A stretch of 64,000 nt of DNA from Kingdonia uniflora (taxonomy: Eukaryota; Streptophyta; Magnoliopsida; Ranunculales; Circaeasteraceae), in NCBI GenBank assembly GCA_014058105.1, contig JACGCM010000428.1:62001-126000 (forward strand). Reading direction: 5' to 3'. Below are positions 44,641-55,041 of the stretch, in pieces. The first letter of the stretch is position 1. Every line of letters starts with the position of its first letter. The notes beneath the pieces were generated by a model that worked only from the letters and a program-made list of their open reading frames with translations, was not told where the DNA came from and searched no databases. The position numbers and the translations under genes were made by a program.

Positions 44641-45640
44641 CTTATGTAGACAATACATAAATTAAAGCAAAGGTAATACTAGCTTTTAATCGACCTCTAT
44701 TCCAGTTAAAGCAAAGTTAAAACTAGATTTCAAACTGCACTCTATACATACTCTACGATTAAAACGAAGGTAATACTAGTTTTTAATCAAATAACTCTAC
44801 CAGACATAAGATAAAGCAAAGGTAAAGCTAGCTTTCATCTCTCAATATGGCTGTGACAATTATACATATACTATGATTTAAACAAAGGTAATACTAGTTT
44901 TCATTCAAAGAACTCTATCAGACATAAGATAAACCAAAGGTAAAACTAGCTTTCATCTCTCAATATGGATGCAACAATTATACCGGCTAAAGCAAAGGTA
45001 AAATGTGCTTTGACCGAACTCTATACATACTCTGTGATTAAAACGAAGGTAATACTAGTTTTGAATCAAAGAACTCTACCAGGCATAAGATAAAGCAAAG
45101 GTAAAACTAGCTTTCATCTCTCAATATGGATGCGACAATTATACCGGCTAAAGCAAAGGTAAAATGTGTTTTGACCAAACTCTATACATACTCTGCGATT
45201 AAAACGAAGGTAATACTAGTTTTGAATCAAAGAACTCTACCAGGCATAAGATAAAGCAAAGGTAAAACTAGCTTTCATCTCTCAATATGGATGCGACAAT
45301 TATACCGGCTAAAGCAAAGGTAAAATGTGTTTTGACCAAACTCTATACATACTCTGCGATTAAAACGAAGGTAATACTAGTTTTCAATCAAAGAACTCTA
45401 CCAGGCATAAGATAAAGCAAAGGTAAAACTAGCTTTCATCTCTTAATATGGCTGAGACAATTATATCGGTTAAAGCAAATGTAAAACTAGTTTTGATCAA
45501 ACTCTATACATACTCAACGATTAAAATGAAGGTAATACTAGTTTTCAATCAAAGAACTCTACCAGAGATATGATAAGGCAAAGGTAAAACTAGTTTTTAT
45601 CTCTCAATATGTTTACGACATATACTTTTTCAGGTTACAT
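44640..45640 (+). repeat. 161-bp higher-order tandem array in the Tat 3' region
   Basis: TAAAGCAAAGGTAAAACTAG recurs with variants starting at 44812, 44930, 45091, 45252, 45413 and 45574; the last four spacings are exactly 161 bp. Inside each unit the motif TAAARCRAAGGTAA...AGTTTT appears three times about 54 bp apart, so the unit is a trimer of related monomers. One 118-bp spacing (44812 to 44930) equals a unit lacking about one monomer. Central copies are nearly identical and edge copies more diverged. Confidence 0.9.
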
Positions 45641-45819
45641 GTATAGCCACTATAAAGGATTTTTTGTGTTGTTAGGAGGTTAGCTCCGCTTTCCCCTACA
45701 ATAGGAGGACGATTAGCCATAAAATATTAAGCTCGAGCAGCCACAGTAATCCTACCTTGCTCTATCTGTTTAGAAGTTTGAGAACCTAACTTTGTTTCCA
45801 TGGAGTTCGTACAGTTTTT

Positions 45820-48800
45820 TTATTCTACATCAGCTTTACAAATGCATCCTCTATTCGATAAGCAGTTGTGCAATGTATCTCTCTCTAACTCAAGCCTTTT
45901 CACCTCCTCAACAAAATAGGTAATAACTTTTGTTAGCATCTTTGAACGTGATACTTTAGGTATAACTGCCTTGCCAAAATTTACTCTCACTTTCTTAAGG
46001 TACTCTTAGAACTTCTTGTACCGTGCTTCATGCCATTCCATGTGACTTTCTACATGGGACATAAGATTTATATGCTCCCTAGCCTTCTCATTTGCTTCAT
46101 CTAATTCAGCGGGGCTTATCGTCCTCAATTCAGTTACCTGGGCATGAAGTTCCTTAAGCTCTCTGTCTACACCTATCCCAGCAAGGGATTTCCTTAACAA
46201 GTCATCATTTTTCCTTATTAAAATCTCCTTACCCCTTATAACCCACTTTAACTCTTGTTCCCTGATAAGAGCATCATCTAACTTACCTTGGCACTCCCTT
46301 AACCGCTCATTTCCTTTTTGTGCGTGGCCTTGAGTTTGAGCTACATTTCCCTCCAGCTCTCTGATTCGAGCTGATAGACTAATTACATACCCTTGAAAAA
46401 TGGAGACCCTGGCATCACCTTTATTCTTCCTTGAACGCTTTCTAGCCTCAGTATTTTTGATGCGTGAATTGGCCTGAGCTAAGTCAGTCTTCAATTGTGT
46501 CACCCTCTCATTTAACTTATCACATTCTCTTTGCACAAATCGGAACTATATATCTTTAACAGGTAAAACTGCAGTAAACTGCTCAACCACAATTTCAAAG
46601 TTAGATAGGTCAGCTCAAGCTCTCTTCAGCTCGCTATCTTTCTCAATCATTTTATTATTCTATCACTCCAATTTACTCCTAGTACTCACTAAATCAGCTC
46701 GAGTCTGCTCTTATTCGTTCGTTTTGTTGATCATTTGGTCCTTCAGACTGGCCACAAAATGACATAACTCTTTCTTTGTCATTTCAAACGCCTGAATAAG
46801 GTATGGAGCTGTGTCAGCCTCCTTACTCTTTTCCATCAGCGCGTCTTTTTGGCTTTTGAGTTTCGTTATCTTTCCCCTCGACTTTGCAAACTATTTTTGA
46901 CCCTTACTAATTTTAGCATCCTTCTCCTCGATCTTCTAAGTGAGGTCATCAACGGTTTGTGTTGCCTCGATGAACATGAAATGTACATTTACGTGTTGAT
47001 CCTCCCTATCTTCATTTGCCTCTCTCATTCTATTAAACTCCACTGCAAACTCTTGGTTACATTGGCGTGTCTCTTTTTCACTGAAACGAGCTGACTCCAA
47101 TTCGACCTACACATCACAGATACGATAAATCAAGTTCAATTCTGGATACTCACTCAATACATACATCTTATTTCTAACAAAATTTCTATTTTTTGACATC
47201 TACTGTGTGAAACTGCTTCGAAACTTAAGGTCTAAGTATGATCCCAATTCGATGAACAATCACATATACTTCCAATTCCAAGGTATATATTCTTTATATT
47301 CTTACTTTTTCAAAACTTTGATATTATCTATTAACAGTTCAGTATCATTGCCCCTAAACTGTTAGCAACTTTTTAGCTTGTTTTTATGCTCTAATTTTTA
47401 CTTTGTAGCTCTAGAGTAATGAAGCATACAAGTCAAATATTTCTTGCTCTTTTCTAACCTGTAGATCCACTTACAAAGTCAATAGGGACACTGAGGCATC
47501 TTTCTCCTTAGCAAGCTCATTTTCTAATTCTTTTATTCTGAGGCACATATCCTTACGTTCCTACAAACATGGTTTACAAACATAACTTAGCCTACATAAA
47601 TTTATCCTATATTGATCCATAAAGTTACAGTTTACAAACCCCTCATAATCACACAACCAAATAGTTAACAATTCTACTCAACCTTCTCATTCACATTCTC
47701 TGGATTGATATCATATCATTTTCGTTCACTTGCACAGTTTGGGGAGAAACACCATTTAACCCTCTCACAACGCCGGCCTCATAATCCTCAACCTCCTTCT
47801 CTTCAATATAGGTATCCCCCATTATATCATTCACCTCAATTTTGGAGTACCCCATTTTCAGAAGGTGGCACCCAAGTCAATCACGCTAGACTACCACCTC
47901 TTCCAGATTCTTCCCCGCCTTATCTATCAAATAGTTAATCTCCACCTCATGCACAGACTTCATAGAACTCAGTCGTTTTCCCTCCCAATCCAAGTTAGAT
48001 TTTAAGCGAGCTACCTCCTTCTCGAGCTCTGCCTTCCCTCTTTTAAGCTGAACTTTCTCCTACTCCATCCTGAGGCAGATCCCCTTCATCAAACGAGTAG
48101 CCTGCAAGCAAACATTAAAAAAAATCAAGCACATTTTTAGAGATACACCACTATACAAAATTTAAAGAAAACTAAAATCATCAAACTTACCACTTTGCTC
48201 ATCTCCTCCACACCCTTGCGAGCTGCAAGCCTCGCCCTATCCTCCACAACTTTCAACTCATCTTCCATTCCAGGTCGATTCTCTGCGACCTTTGTCCCAA
48301 TCTGTTCAGAAGAAGGATCTACCCTTCTTTTCTTTGCCTCTCCCTCGACTTCACCACTCCCCGTGACTCCAGAGGTCGAGCCACACTTTAACATCTTCTT
48401 CAGAAATGCCCAAGCTAACTTGTTCGACATTGTAGACTCTGACACGTCCGTAAAATCTACTAGGGAGGCCTTTGGCAAAGCCACTCGCCTCTCTCCATCA
48501 AGTCCCCTCTTCTTATTGCCGCCAACACCCATCATAAGTTTCATTGCTTGAGACTTTTGAACTTTTTCAGACCTGCTGTTTATTTCTATTTATACCGAGG
48601 TGTTTTAGCACTGCCTCGAGCTCAACCCCTTCTTGAGCAATAGTATCTAACAAGGACTTCTTCTTCTTCACCTTCGACGAAGGACTTGTCAAACAATAAT
48701 ACATTATCAGTAACATAACAACATTTGAATTTAGCAGTTCAATATTATACTTTATTACACTTACTTTTCTTCACAGTTCCATGCAGAAGTTTTATGGGTT

Positions 48801-49510
48801 CTTCATCATTTCTCTGAAGGCAAATCACCTTTCGCCTAAATAAAATTATCATTCCACATTCGACCTACTGAATTCAGATCGAAGAAAAGAGGTCGAGAAG
48901 AGCTCGCAAAGAAGTATTCCCCTCCACTTGCAGAATAATTCATCACTTCATAAAATTGGAATACATCATCAGGAGATATTCTCCTCCCACAATTTATTTA
49001 AACTCTCACATACATTTATCACCTCCCACATGTTCCCGTTTAACTTGACAGGGCATGGCCCTATAATATTCATTATTTCTTTTGCAAAATTGTTAAGGGG
49101 CAAACTCAACCCACACTTCAACTGAGGCAGGTAATACAGAAAACTCTCTTTCAGGTCGCTCTGAACATTCCCATCATAATACTCCAAGGAGATTTATTCA
49201 TCTAAACCCCTTTTTAACTTCGCCTTTTCTAAATCAGCCAACAGAACGAAATATTCCTCCTCAGATCCTACTATACAACTTCGAAACTGCCTATCGGCAT
49301 GTTCTACAAAGTTCCCCCATCTTCCTCCTATAAGAGCTTGGATTTACAAAGCTCTCTAAACACGTTGGAGTTCGGTAGATATGATATCAATTGTCTAGGG
49401 AAATCTGGAAATTGAACCACTCCTACTTCGTCCTCCCTATCAGATTTTACATTATTAGATTCAGCTGAACGACCAGAGGTCGATGCCACCATCACAGGGG
49501 AAGTCCCCAT
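45820..49510 (-). pseudogene. Antisense gene of the Tat element (gypsy-type putative transposase domain plus coiled coil)
   Basis: The frame probably starts at the Met at 49510 (MGTSPVMVASTSGRSAESNN). A stretch follows with LKESFLYYLPQLKCGLSLPL and NNFAKEIMNIIGPCPVKL, then GGEYFFASSSRPLFF. Its spacing of LPL, small-residue and GxYYF-like segments resembles the domain called transposase (putative), gypsy type, known from Tat-element antisense ORFs. The C-terminal half (48544-45820) is Lys/Glu/Gln-rich with long heptads (LNERVTQLKTDLAQANSRI) and ends at 45820-45822. Introns or frameshifts separate the blocks. Its function is unknown. Confidence 0.65.
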
Positions 49511-50501
49511 CCCAACTACAAATCTAAGATGAAGTTTGATTCTACAAAAATACTCCTCCCGCTTGACCTACATACAGGTCCAGGTATTCTATCATTATCT
49601 TTAATACATACATCATACATATACGTATCTCGTTTACATCTCTTTTTATATATATATATATATCAAATAGATTTTAACAGGTTAATATAAATAGTAATTT
49701 TTCAAAATTTGAAACCACAAAAAACTTTCATAAAATTCACATCAACAGTATCACAAAAACATTCTACTAACCTTCAATGTCTGAGAACAAATCTAACGCA
49801 ACGCCAAATCTTTCCTTCACAATGCTGTTATACAACCACCATCATGACTCGATCTCCACAACCTTCTCTCACCTTGACTGTGGATCACTCTGGTCTAATC
49901 TCTTTAAGGAATCTCTACAATTTTTTCTCTTTCCTCTATTTTTGTTCTTCAATTTCTTAAAAGTTGATAAACGTTTTAATAAAGAAGATGAAACATTATT
50001 TATGTTCTCTTTCTCTCTAACTACTGGCAGTTATGAGGCCTCGCAGAAGCTGCCCTTAGTTTTGGAATCGAGGTGTCCCTTTCACAATTAATGTTAGACG
50101 TTTTGCACCTTTTCGGTGAAAATACCTTCCCATCATTGCCCCCTGCCCTATATTTTATTATATTCTCATCTCCGTTACTCAAATCTTCCTCTGACCTCCC
50201 CATACTCATGATGACTCAATACTTAAACACAATCAAACTTTTCTTGTAATAACACAAAAGACAAAAACAAAGCTGCCTACATTTTTCTATTTTAGCTTCT
50301 ACTACTTATTGAAGTACAAACATCATTTCCAAAGCTCTAACATTTAAAAAAAATTGAATTCTTTATTTAAAATTGTCATAACAGCATTTGTAACAAAATG
50401 GGACAGATTCAAACTTTATTCTAATTAAATTTCCTTGGCAGTTATTCGACCTCATACAATTTACTCCATCACATATAATTATACCTGAAACATCCGAGAT
50501 G

Positions 50502-50822
50502 TCATAGGGAGCCACACCTAGTCAGTTCGCCTCCAGCAATCCTCATATCGTCCAACTCGATCTCTTTTTTAGTAATTAATCTCACAACCTCTTTTCGAGA
50601 TGAAGGCTTCACAATCATTTCCCAGAATAGCTCCTCATAGAAGCGATGTCCTATCTCAAGTTCTTTACCCATTCAATCCAAACCTTTAAACTGATACTCG
50701 GTCACTAGCAAGTCAGTATTATAATCTAGCAAGCCAAAGATCCGCTCTCACACTTCAGCTATCTTAATCGTCAATTGTCCCTCTACGACATAACAAATTC
50801 TCTTAGATCGAGTCCACACCAT
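50502..50822 (-). pseudogene. Second antisense open region of the Tat element, unidentified
   Basis: From the Met at 50822 the minus strand reads MVWTRSKRICYVVEGQLTIK and continues to a stop at 50502-50504, with two internal stops in about 106 codons. Later parts include YQFKGLD and LEIGHRFYEELFWEMIV. I do not recognise a family. It lies upstream of the larger antisense gene on the same strand and may be a separate small gene or an upstream exon. Confidence 0.4.
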
Positions 50823-51290
50823 CTTCTATGTCTTTCTCCTATCTGCACTCATTTCCCCCCTATTTATACAGTTTTCTAGATTACTCCAAACCCCCTACAA
50901 TTCGTATTTATATTATGATCTTTCACAGTAGAAAACCCAAGTATCCTGAGTATATATTATTTGAACCTATCTACCCACATCAACCTCAGTAAATTCAACC
51001 TACTCCATCTCAAACTTATTTTCTCCATATTCTTCTATAGCTATTTCTCTCAATAATTCTAAGTTATTCAGTTCAAAAATAAATTCTTACACATCTTTTA
51101 TGTTACAAACACATATTTATAGCTCGATGGCTATAATATATTTTGTAGGTCCAATCTTATATATTACATTTCATCATCTATTCGTAAATCTTTGAATTAC
51201 TCATAGCTCGTTTTCAATCACAAGAGTTATTCTATATATCAACACAGAGTTTGAATAACTATTTTTTATTTAAGCTCGAATATAAATTAT

Positions 51291-51425
51291 AGGTACTTTA
51301 CCGATAACAAGTCTTTTAGGTACTTTATAGATAACAAGTCTTTTAGGAACTTTAGAGATAATAAGTCTTTTAGGTAATCTGCATATAACAAGTCTTTTAG
51401 GTACTCGAAAACAACAAATCCTTCG
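51291..51425 (+). repeat. 27-bp tandem repeat, five copies
   Basis: Units close to AGGTACTTTANNGATAACAAGTCTTTT start at 51291, 51318, 51345, 51372 and 51399, exactly 27 bp apart. It is non-coding and lies in the Tat element between the antisense genes and the 3' LTR. Confidence 0.9.
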
Positions 51426-52216
51426 GTTCATCTAACTTCAGTATTGTTTCATTCCGAGAATCTTCTAAAGCAAAACAGACATTCAAAATCACCAGACGTC
51501 CTTCTACCTTCACACCATGTTACACTTACTAGAAACTGGGTTTGGAGAAAATCTGGACATAAAACCAAAAAGGGCCAGTGCTTGAATCAACTTTTCAAAT
51601 GGAAGGTCTTCTCAGAGCCAAGAAATAATAATGGTGCAGAAGCAGACTTCCAATCTCTGTCTCCCTTCTCTACTACCATCGTTGCCTCCTCTATAACTAC
51701 CGCCATCAAAGAGTTGGTGGAGATGAAGAAGGCTCGACCTTAGAATCCAATCATATGTAAGAAATTAGAAAAATAGCCCCGCAATTTTACCGGCCCCCAC
51801 ATCTGTCTCCTCAACCTTGTCTTCCGCAAGGATTCAGAGATACCTCTAATGTTGCTCGCCTGCTAAGACAACGTAATAAAATCTCCACATACAGTAAAAA
51901 TCTTCTTTAGCTTCAGCCGCATCTTCTTCTGACATACTCTGATACGTCGGTGGAACAGGAATGGGGGTGGGCATCTCTAATGATTGGTCACCAAAATTTC
52001 TCAATCTAGACTTCCAGAGAATTTTTTAACAAACAGCGCACTTTGCCAAGATCATTGGTAGAGGTACTATTTATATAACCCTCATATTTAATGCGCAGGT
52101 AGGTTATACTAGTTAAATCAACATTAATACGTTATTTCTTTTCAACTTCCAATAACACAACTTCACATATTCTTTCTAAACCAAAGACACTCATGACTTT
52201 AGTTGCGAGGGGCAAT

Positions 52217-52829
52217 TGTAGGCACATATCTCTCGATCTAACCCAATTTGAATTATTTTCAATTTGAACTACCTCCATAATAGACCCACGCATTTTACAT
52301 GTGACATAAATAGTCAGCATTTACACCTATACCACGAACTGATGAAGAATGTAGGTCGAGCACAACAAAAAAGCATGAACAAGATAAAGACACTTGTCTC
52401 TCACGAATTCAATATTTATTCAGTCAACCGCCCCATACCACATTATTCAGAGAATGTGCTTCAGTACAATAATGAATTGTGGGCAATGCCTATATAAGGA
52501 AAATGTTCTAGAAGAGACTATGACCAGAAAAAGATATGAGAAATTACCAAGAAGACCATATTTTATAGATTCTCAAACACCAAATTTTTTATTTACAAGA
52601 TTAAGTATTTTTAGCTCGAGAGATCACTTGTAATAAGATATCAGTCTCAAGTAATAAAAGTCTCTATTACTAAAACCCTCAACCCGAGGTCATAGTTTTT
52701 TACCTATTCAGATGTTTCCATGCTAAATCACCTGTGTCATTTCTTACTTTACATTATTTTTTGACACAAGAACATTGGTGTAAGAGCTAATTCTAAGCCA
52801 TCTGGAGCTTGTGGAATTAGGCCATTACA
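52217..52829 (+). repeat. 3' LTR of the Tat element
   Basis: It starts TGTAGGCACATATC after the purine tract GCGAGGGGCAAT and ends GCCATTACA, followed by the TSD GTCAC. It is colinear with the 5' LTR, including the TATA box near 52489. 52835-53250 beyond it holds no recognised feature. Confidence 0.9.
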
Positions 52830-53250
52830 GTCACTATTGTTGATATTGGTCTTATAACATTAGTTGATACTAGTTTTAGATATGATTATTAGTTGTGTCT
52901 GTGAAACATGGGATTCTCTGGCATCATCCATCCCATCAAAGCCCAAAAATAGCTTTGTCTACAACACCCAACCCATCTACTCCTTGTGACAGTAAGAAAA
53001 ATTTGATTAAGTGTATAAAATTTTTGAAATTCATGCGCGCAATGTTTCTTATATTTCAAAGATGAGAGCAAAGCAGAAAAGTGGGGGGGGGATTAACAAC
53101 TTGTTTTTATATATCTATATCGTTTCCTTGTTCTAAAGTTTCCAATAAATGTTAAAAAAATTTTCCAAAGAATAGTTAATCTTCTAAAAATTTAAGAAGA
53201 TAATTGGTGTACATTTTCTTCTTTTTTCTCCATATTTTGTAGTACTACAA

Positions 53251-53866
53251 TAGGCCTGTGTAAACAACCCTTTGGACCTTGGCCCAGCCAAACCCGACAC
53301 TTTCAAATTAGTGCTTGAGCCCTTTAAAGACCTACTTTGAATATCTAAAGTCTGGGCTGACTCGTCCCTTACATATAGTAGAGTAGGGTCAGGGTCTAAT
53401 GTTTCTAGCCCTTAGCCCGGCCCTTAGCCAAACTTTTTTATACTTAATCTAGTCATCATTAAACCCGCCCACACTAAGCCCTGAAATACTATAAATAAGA
53501 AAGGCATATATACCCCTCTCATGCATTTCATTATATATAATAAATTGATTGGTGCTTCTATCAAATGATATGATTAATATTCCATAATTTTAATATGATG
53601 ATGCCTATTTTATTGTATTTAATTTTATTTTTACTAAAATCATTAAAGTCGGCCCGACCTGGCTCGACCATAAGCCCAAGCCTTTGCTCGGCCCAGTGCT
53701 CTTAACCTAAGCCAATGGATGGGTAAGGGTTGATATTGAAGCTTCAGGGCAGGGTCGGCCCAGCCCTTAAAATAGTTGAGGGATTGGGTTGGCCCGCCCT
53801 AAATTCATAAGGGCCTTATCGCTCTAGGGCAGGGTTGACCCTAACCCAGCCCATTTTACACCCCTA
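53251..53866. mobile_element. hAT-like MITE (616 bp), 8-bp TSD
   Basis: The left end is TAGGCCTGTGTAAACAACCC; the inverse of the right end is TAGGGGTGTAAAATGGGCTG. Flanks TACTACAA (53243-53250) and TACTGCAA (53867-53874) form an 8-bp TSD with one mismatch. Repeated GGCCC and GCCCG words near both ends are typical of this class of hAT-like MITE. No coding capacity was found. Confidence 0.78.
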
Positions 53867-53883
53867 TACTGCAAATCTACAAC

Positions 53884-54040
53884 CAATAAGGTTGGTGTAG
53901 CGATTTGGGACCACGTCTTTGGAAGTAAAGATTCTTAATTCAATTCGCCACTTACCCGCCGCTCACTAATATTTATCCGGACTGGTCAGGCATTGGTGTT
54001 GACAATATATACCCGGTTAGGAAAATAAAATAAAATATAG
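53884..54040 (+). mobile_element. tRNA-type SINE candidate
   Basis: A possible pol III A box lies in AAGGTTGGTGTAGCGATTTG (53889-53908) and a weak B box in AATTCAATTCG (53939-53949), about 30 bp apart. A roughly 150-bp body ends in an A-rich tail AAAATAAAATAAAATA (54022-54037). No flanking TSD was found, so this remains tentative. Confidence 0.45.
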
Positions 54041-54564
54041 TACACAAGTTTGCCACCAATAATATAATATTCTTCATCCTAGCAAGGATACAACCTAGGG
54101 TAGGGAAAGTAAAGAAGATGAAAACAAAATATAAATTAACCAATAATCACAATTTCTACCTAGGAGATATTATGATTGGTACTGCGTTGACGAGTGAGTC
54201 AAGTTCTTTTTTTTTCCCCAGTACTACCCAACCCAAAGCAGCACTAAGAGCATCTCCTAAAGTGCCTCACTGACTTGGTTGAAAAAAGACCAAATCCAAG
54301 TCAGTAAGGTTCTATTTCTTCCAACAATACATGACTTGAATTTTAACATAATTTAAATAGGCGCATAACATTTGGGTGCCCATTTATATAAATATGCAGA
54401 CGCTTAACTGTCAGGTACCCAATTTTATTTTTTTAAATTGTCCAACTGTTAAGGGCCCAATGGACTAAAACTTTAATTCAAATTTGTCTTCCTCTCTTCC
54501 CAAATTAAACCAAATTGCAAAAACCTTCAGAGGGGTTTTGTCTTCAGGTATCTCTCTCTCTCTA

Positions 54565-54565
<1 letters not shown>

Positions 54566-54611
<46 letters not shown>
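54566..54611. repeat. (AC)23 microsatellite
   Basis: An uninterrupted 46-bp AC dinucleotide run, preceded by a short CT run (54551-54562), sits near the left end of the Harbinger element. It is probably length-variable. Confidence 0.97.
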
Positions 54612-54613
<2 letters not shown>

Positions 54614-55041
54614 ATATTGGATTTATAATTTCTAAACTAAGTTAAGGAATTTAGGTAGGTATTTGCTAATTTAATGGTTAGATTAAGCAATTTTAGATAT
54701 TTGCATAATTTGGGTTTTAAGGGATTACTTGTGTTTGCTAATTTCATGCTGGGATTTGATGATTGTAAATGGAATTTCATGGTGGGATTTGATTTCATGG
54801 TGGGATTTGATAATTTTGGTCTTTTTAAGAGGTTTTGTTTGTTGGTATGAAACAATTGCAATAATCGCTAATTTAGGAACTTTTCATGTTGGGATTTTTT
54901 TATTGTAAATGAAACTACACTTTATATTTTCTTTACTATATTTTTTTTTTATGCATCAGATAGTTTAAAATGTACAATCAAAATGTGCGATTTGATGTTG
55001 ATTGTCAATGGATTTATACGTAATTGACTAGTTGGATTTTC

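Larger units (their letters stand above)
38675..52829 (+). mobile_element. Complete Ty3/gypsy element of the Tat clade (14.2 kb)
   Basis: LTRs at 38675-39293 and 52217-52829 both start TGTAGG and end CATTACA, with a perfect TSD GTCAC (38670-38674 and 52830-52834). The primer site TTTGGCATCGTCTGTGGG (39294-39311) is the form seen in Tat/Athila-type elements. Gag, protease, RT, two RNase H domains and integrase follow. Beyond integrase come ~7.6 kb with tandem arrays and antisense genes. The second, archaeal-like RNase H before integrase and a long region with extra ORFs after it are known marks of the Tat clade. Coding parts contain stops. 49511-52216 otherwise shows no further recognised gene. 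Confidence 0.92.

Noticed and set aside
46849..47094. Plus-strand 81-codon hydrophobic frame
   Set aside because: It lies opposite the coiled-coil antisense gene, so it is probably its reverse-strand shadow.
51444..51743. 99-codon plus-strand open frame in the Tat element
   Set aside because: It has no known domain and lies opposite the antisense gene region; likely chance.
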